Source: Cavia porcellus (lineage: Eukaryota > Chordata > Mammalia > Rodentia > Caviidae). From it: a stretch of DNA of 64,000 bases. The translations under genes and the position numbers were made by a program. This document shows positions 58,105-64,000 of this stretch, in pieces. Every line of letters begins with the position of its first letter. Within the stretch, counting starts at the first letter, position 1. The notes under the pieces are model-generated. The model worked only from the letters and a program-made list of their open reading frames with translations. It was not told the origin of the DNA and ran no database searches. Location: the NCBI RefSeq assembly GCF_034190915.1, contig NW_026947493.1:41596501-41660500 (forward strand), given 5' to 3'.

Positions 58105-61100
58105 AGGCTCGTGACCAGGATCAGAGATGGTATATTTATATCTTGTTTGTCAATGAAGTCCAAACCTTGAAGTATCTAGACATGTGACCTCACCTGGTGC
58201 CAGCGGATCATTTGATCCACAGGGAAAGTTGGCCCACATCCCTCCCTGTTATGCCCAGGTGAGAGCTTTAGATACACATGGAACCCCAAGGGCCAGGAAC
58301 CAGTTCAGATAATGCTGATCGCCAGATTTGGTAAGACTTGGGTCCTATTTGGTAGTCCTGTCCTTAAAGAGGCAGAAAGAGAGACTAAACACCTTCCAGA
58401 GTAACCTGAATAAATTTCATTGAAATTGAAACCACAGCTCTCAGGAACTAGGGGTGGATTAGAATATCAGGATTGCTCAAGTAGTTCTGAAAGGAATGAA
58501 ACTGCAGCCCCAAAGAGCTGGGGCTGGATAGTGGTTTGGAGTCATTGTATGTTTGTGTGTAAACAAGATGGACAAAGGGAAGATTCTGACCTGACCACAG
58601 AGGAAAGGAGGTGGTGAGTCCCAATACATGGTTCTGTGACAATCCTCACACAGTTGAGGGTGACAATAGGCCCCTAGAAATTTGCAAATGCTAAAAGACA
58701 TTTCAAATATCTCTGCCAGGAGACTGGCTGGAGATGGCTGAAGGGACTGCGTGATCCTTCCAGTTGAAACACTGCCCCTTCTCTCTTGCCTCTCCAGTGT
58801 GTAAAAGTTGTTTAATAGGAGGAATAGGTGGAAAGCAGAGTACACTGACTCCCCTAGAGTATATGTTGAAGAATCTTAAAAGGCATATGTAGGTAACCAT
58901 AGTAATAAACTGACTCCCAGAAAGTTCTGGACCTTCTGTGAAATTGATTGACTGTCCTTTGGGATAGGATGGTCTGCTGAGGGCTTCTTGATAAGAAAAT
59001 AATTAGCTAAGTGGTCAGTGTTGTTACAAGAGAACAAGACCATCTGACCTTACATTGATTTTTGACACGACATCTTGGTGTGGCCCAGAGATGGAGCCTG
59101 GGGTTTTCGGGACAAACAAAAATAAATGTGCTTCCCAGTTAGGGCATGTTAGGAAAACAAGGAGCTCAAGGAACAGAATATCCCTTGACAGTCCTCATCC
59201 TTTGGGTGCATATGTCTATTTCTGATTAAATTCATTAATGACAAAAGACCAGGGTCTCAGAAGGTATTGACTGATTACACTTTGTCTTCATTCCCCTAAC
59301 GTCTTCATTCCCCTAACGTCTCGTCTCAGAGACTCAACAAGAAAGGAGAGGATTCATCTCTGGTTCCCTCCTCGACATGGGATCCTCTGACCCCTATCCC
59401 CAGCTGCTCACTCCCAACACTCCAGACTGAGGGACAGCTCCACCTCATTAGAGCTGGTGCTGGTTAAGAGGGCCCAATTCCATGGCCAACCTCAGTGAGA
59501 AGGAAGACTGCCCTTTTCCTTGGCTCAGGAGAAAATTAAAAAGGTGCAACTCCCCATGTCCCAATAAAAACAGAGAATTGATCATAAAGTATCCATGCTG
59601 TGGTGTTGAAGCCAATCCAGAATCACAATAGGAGCCCATTATTACAAATCTTGGCTAATTGATAAATTTACTTTGGGCTTCCAATTTAAATTGGTACTTT
59701 TTATTACTATGCTTAAAACATTTCTTAAGGATTATAAATTCCTAAACTACAATAACAGGATTAACTTGCTCTTTTCTCTACTTTCTGAGAGTGTTAAAAT
59801 AAGAGTAGGAATTCAAAGGTTACTGAAAAGTCAGTTGACAGCCAGTCAAATTTAAAAATGTAACTATCTGACCAAAGGTGAAAGAAGGATAGTATAACCA
59901 AAATTATAGAAAAATACCTTAAAATCAAATGCTGTGCTACAAAGAAAAAGGGGGCAACTCAGATCCTTGTAACTGTATTTTCTGTTGGTTACCAAAATGG
60001 TAAGAGCTGGAGAGCAGGAGATCCCAGTGCCTCTCACTGTGTGGCAGGGGAAAGGAGGTACATGGCCTCTGCTTTCTCTGATTTGTGATCTATAGCTAAA
60101 TTATAAGGTTTTTTCCTCCAAAGGTAAATTAGAATGCAATAGGATAAAACTTCAAGGCTCTCCCCCCTCCCATCTCCTTACTGGTGTTAGTTTGTTGCAA
60201 GAAATGTCTACACTAATTAGTCACCCCAAAAAGTTCTGACTAGTAAGATTATGATGAATCCACAACAGATTATTATAGCTTAATATTTGTAAGAGTGTAT
60301 TATGATCCTAAAAGTAATTGTTTATGTGTCTGTGTCCTTTTCTGATTGTTGGTTTAAGATACCTAAAGCAATTTTATTATTCCTTTTCTTTGGCTCCTCC
60401 CACCCCCGTAAAAAATCAGTTATCAAGGGTTTCAGAAATAATTAAATCCACTTAAATGGTTACAAGATAAGGATTAAAAGACTTCAAAGTCACATGAGAC
60501 AAGTAGAAGCCTTAGAGTCTGAGAACATAAAGTTACATATGATTTAAACTGTATTTGCTTCTATATTTAACCTTAAATTCTATGTTCTACTTAGGTCACC
60601 TTACAGATAAATAGATGGTCTTGATGTTAGCTCAAATGCTTGCGCTTCACATAGCTTAACAAGTAGACTGATTTAAATCAGATGACAAGAATAAAGATAC
60701 TCTAAAGATTGATGATATGGTTCCATCCAGATTGTTAAATAATCTAGATAATATCAAAAATTGATTTCATAAATGCAATGCCTATTATTGTGTGTGTGCA
60801 AAAACTTTAAGAGTTTTTCCTTGGCGAAAGATAATATATAAAATAGTTTAAAATGTTAAATGTTACAATGAGTCATCTAAAGCAATTGTTATGGTGACTA
60901 AGTGGGAAGTCCTTAAACTTGAAGAACCACTGAATAAAACTGCTCTCTTTGGTTGAAAGAGCAGCTACCTAAATCAAAATTTGCCAAGTTTTTCCACTAA
61001 TGGGTGACTTGTGCAGTTCCCAGGTCTATGATACCATGCCCCAACAGTTATTATATAAATTATTATGATATTTTTAAACTGATTCTAATAAAAGGTTAAG

Positions 61101-61220
61101 CTCTCTATGTCTAAAGTAATACGGTTTTCTGATTAGGATGCTGTCAGTTAAATTTATATATATTGCCTTTGATTAAATAAGCATTCTGTTGTTGTATAAA
61201 TGAGACATAGTATATTGGTT
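58105..61220. other. Unassigned sequence downstream of the putative LTR
   Basis: If the LTR call is right, this could be proviral leader and decayed internal sequence. A GC-richer part runs from 58150 to 59600, then AT-rich text follows. No protein domain of a retrovirus is recognisable; frames of up to 122 codons (58477-58845, minus) are unremarkable. A perfect 17-bp tandem pair GTCTTCATTCCCCTAAC lies at 59284-59317. Confidence 0.3.
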
Positions 61221-62074
61221 AATAAGTCCACGTGTGGAAGAAGCACACTAGCCAGCCTCTCTGGTAAGCCACGCAAGCCGCACAGCTTCCAGGAAGAGAA
61301 AAATCAGTGCCTCCTGAGAACCAGCAATGCTGGGACTGGAAGGACCCAACAAGAAGCCAACTAGCCACCTTTCTTGTAAGCCATGTAAGTTGCACGGGTT
61401 CCAGGAAGAGAAAAGTTGGATAGCAACCTCCCATGAGCCTACTGGTACATGAGCTGAGAATCAAACACCCCACCCCCACCCAGTAAGCAACTGGTGGGTT
61501 CGGAGGACAGGCTGAGTTGATAGCAACTAAGGTACATAAAGCAACTAAATGCTTGTGTTGTTTGGTTGATTTTGCAGGCCTGGGCTCAGCAGTAGGAGCA
61601 TCTCTCGAAAGGACGACAGTATGCAATATAGCAAATATGGGGGATTTCCTTCTAATTAGTCTTTAAAATTCAAAATTATTCTCATTATTTTGCTTTGTTC
61701 TAATGAACTGCTTTGCTTTATTCAATATTCTGTTTTGATTTGTTTTATTCTGTTTGGTTTTTGATTTGATTTTGCTATACCTGATGGAATGGACAACTTG
61801 TGAAGATAACAAGATATACTACATTAGCTATTGTTGTTTTCCTAATATTCTGCTTTGAAGCTCTGTACCAATTTTACTGCTTTCTTTTGATTGGCTTTGT
61901 TATGTTTTGTCTTGTTGGATTTTACTATCTTTAAAATTAAAAAATAAAAAAAAATAAGTCTTGGGGCTGGAGATTTAGCTTTATGGCATTAAGTGACTGC
62001 TTTGTAAACATGTGGTCATGAGTTTGATCCCCAGTACCAAAAAAAAGAAAGAAAGAAAGAAAGTCTATGTGTGG
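61221..62074 (+). mobile_element. Composite retroposon: GC-rich head, TTTTG-rich tail, split TSD
   Basis: Body 61238-61952. The head (61238-61640) is GC-richer and contains a duplicated segment of about 58 bp (61248-61305 and 61360-61417, both with TTCCAGGAAGAGAAAA). The tail (61660-61950) is TTTTG-rich like local L1 3' UTRs and ends in an A-rich run. AATAAGTCCACGTGTGG at 61221-61237 matches AATAAGTCT (61953-61961) plus ATGTGTGG (62067-62074), interrupted by an ID element. It is thus one reverse-transcribed insertion of about 715 nt without an open frame on its own strand. The family is not known to me. Confidence 0.7.
61963..62060 (+). mobile_element. ID SINE inserted in the composite's 3' TSD
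   Basis: GGGGCTGGAGATTTAGCT opens the body; ATGAGTTTGATCCCCAGTACC is the B-box side; the tail is a GAAA simple repeat (62046-62062). AAGTCT occurs just before (61956-61961) and just after (62061-62066). More diverged than the copies at 2460 and 33999. Its position inside the older duplication dates it after the composite element. Confidence 0.9.
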
Positions 62075-64000
62075 TCATTAACACTATTTCCTAAATTTAT
62101 AAGAGTTCTAAATATGTTTTTTTTAATTCTCTTAACACAGTTGAAAAGAATTCTATATAAGCCTATTTTTTTAAAAATCTAATTTTGCCTTACAAATAAA
62201 AACTAGGTAAATATATCTATAAAGATCTCTATGTAATTGTGATACTAATTATTACTAACTTCATAGCATATTAAATAACTTTATGTTTTCCTCAAGTGTC
62301 TGGATCTTTTTAAGATGTTGGACTTGAGAAAAACATCTTATCATTCTGGTGACCCCAAACTACAGTTGTTTATGATGTGGAATTTTTCAGGTTTATATTT
62401 ATGTGATTGTTACATAACTGTGTTACAATGGTTTGATATGCCTACATAGTTGTGACAATATCATTATGATGCTTTTGGCAATAAGCATTAATAACCTTTA
62501 TAACTTGTAAAGTACATTTATAAAACAAACAAGCACATTCTACTTAAATATCACTCTGGTAACAAATGGTTAAAAGGTAGAAAATTAGGTAAAAAAAAGT
62601 TTCTGTGTATGATTTAATGTTTTGCAATTAGACAAAGATAGCAAAAAAGTCATTTTATACTAAGATAAAAATTTAAACGTGTTTCACAAAAATAGCAAAA
62701 ACCTACTATTCCAATATAATGATCTAATCATGACTGTTGTGATGTGTTTGTTGTCTTCAGTCTCAAATTGTCTCTATAAAACTTTATAACTATTATCTGT
62801 TAACAATTGGCAGGGAGTTAGCTTCTAAGATTGGTAAGATATAACAGTTCCTTGGTCATATTATATATGTTAAGGTGCTTGATATCTAGATAAGATTATA
62901 AGATTAAACCTACTGCTTTCACTAAAATACTGGTTTAACTGATCTCCTGGGTGTTCAGCAACTGAGGTTTGGGACCAAATCTAAAAGGGTACCCTGGCTA
63001 AAAGGACAGTTAGTATTTTGGCCCTGGCCTGCCAAGATCAACAAGGACCCAAGATAGGAAGAGACATATCCTGCAAGATTAATGTTGCTAAGTCAACCAA
63101 CCTCCTAAGCAAAAGATTTTTAGACCACAAAGAACAGAAATCAAGGTACAATGTGCTCAAAAGGAGGGTCACTAAAGAGACAAATGTCTTCTATGTTTCC
63201 ACAGGAAGCTACATGGTCAAGCAAGACCATGACCCATTCTGATGGTTAACAGTGACAGAACAGCTGAGGGGCTCTACACATGGTCCTACAAATTAACACC
63301 TGAAAAGCCTGAACTGACCTGGATATTTGGCCAAAAAAAAAAAAAAACATTAATTTTGATTAATACTGGTCTCACTTTAGCTTGGTCTTCAATGCCCAGT
63401 AAAAAGTATAACCAAAGATATAAAAGTTATAGTAACATAGACTAGACATAAGCAGGGGCACCAATTACTAACCTCTGCCAGTACCTTTCAACCACACTGA
63501 GAGATAAGTCTAAGATCCAGCCAGTTACAACTGTCTTTTCCAATCTAGTGCTCATGGTTTTGTCATATATGCTGTAAGGTTTATTTATTCTTGCCTAAAG
63601 ACCACCCTTCCTGTACGATCTCCCACACCTTATCTGGCTAATATGCTCCAGATGAAGGAACACAACAGAGAGAATGAGGTTCTGGTCACAGAAATTGAAG
63701 AAAAAGAATACAAAAACATGAGAAGGGAGAATTATGAGAAACTGCGGCCCTGTATTTTCTATCAAACAATACAAACAGAAGTGCCTCCATCTAAACTGGA
63801 TTTCACCCTAAGCTTCCCTCCTCCACCCTACACATGTTTTATGTTATAAAACATCTGCATCTTGGACTCCAGGAGCAACTCATACCAAGGACATTCAGTT
63901 CCCTGTGTCCCTAACTCCCTTTATCAACCTTGCTCAGCAGCCCTTCAGGTTTTTCCCTTTTGAAATTCTGTATAGGTAACCCTTCTCTTATTAAGGATAT
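62075..64000. other. Unassigned sequence to the end of the window
   Basis: AT-rich to about 62930, then more balanced. Plus-strand frames 63018-63242, 63242-63445 and 63643-63849 (67-74 codons) are charged and protein-like in part (e.g. KEHNRENEVLVTEIEEKEYK) but short, and I recognise no family. A 15-nt A run lies at about 63332-63346. It could be decayed retroviral or pseudogene sequence; there is no basis to choose. Confidence 0.3.

Noticed and set aside
61219..61626. 135-codon minus-strand open frame
   Set aside because: It lies in the GC-rich head of the composite retroposon, reads through its internal duplication and resembles no domain I know. Low stop density follows from composition.

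Overview
This is a window of mammalian nuclear DNA, almost certainly from a rodent outside the mouse/rat group. It is AT-rich and CpG-poor. Its young SINEs are tRNA-derived ID elements beginning GGGGCTGGGGATTTAGCTCAG and ending in a GATCCCCGGTACC-type 3' box. It also carries B1-dID dimeric SINEs and one lineage-specific L1 family. The ID variant looks most like a hystricomorph-type rodent to me, but that is recollection, not a search result. I find no host protein-coding gene, no rRNA and no functional tRNA. Every open frame above about 100 codons that I could assign is an L1 remnant or the antisense shadow of one.

Layout. 1-33.9 kb is ordinary intergenic or intronic sequence. It holds scattered MIR, L2-like and MaLR/ERVL LTR relics, young ID insertions at 2.46 and 3.29 kb, an old minus-strand ID at 8.0 kb, B1-dID dimers at 17.8 and 28.8 kb, and one short L1 3' end at 25.2 kb. 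Parts of 15-25 kb have the look of conserved non-coding DNA, which cannot be tested here. A GC-richer patch at 31.5-32.2 kb may be a retrocopy fragment.

33.9-50.5 kb is an L1 cluster built by repeated insertion into itself. L1-A (minus) abuts L1-B (minus). L1-B is split by L1-C, which has a 5' inversion and an approximate 17-bp target-site duplication. L1-C is split in turn by a 3.1-kb plus-strand ORF1-only element with an exact 18-bp duplication and a CpG-rich 5' end. I call this last element HAL1-like (half-L1). It is the youngest large insertion and the most notable object in the window. ID elements and short L1 3' ends are inserted into the older copies.

50.5-57.5 kb has a B1-dID dimer, old L1M and L2 material, and a second 5'-inverted L1 (55.3-57.1 kb). 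57.6-64 kb holds an L2-like tail, a putative LTR with a PBS-like boundary, long unassigned sequence, and at 61.2-62.1 kb a composite retroposon (GC-rich duplicated head plus TTTTG-rich tail). A later ID element has split the 3' target-site duplication of that composite.

There is no pathway or operon logic. The biology of the window is retrotransposition: L1 machinery acting in trans on SINEs and on ORF1-only elements, nested insertion, twin priming, and decay of the older copies.
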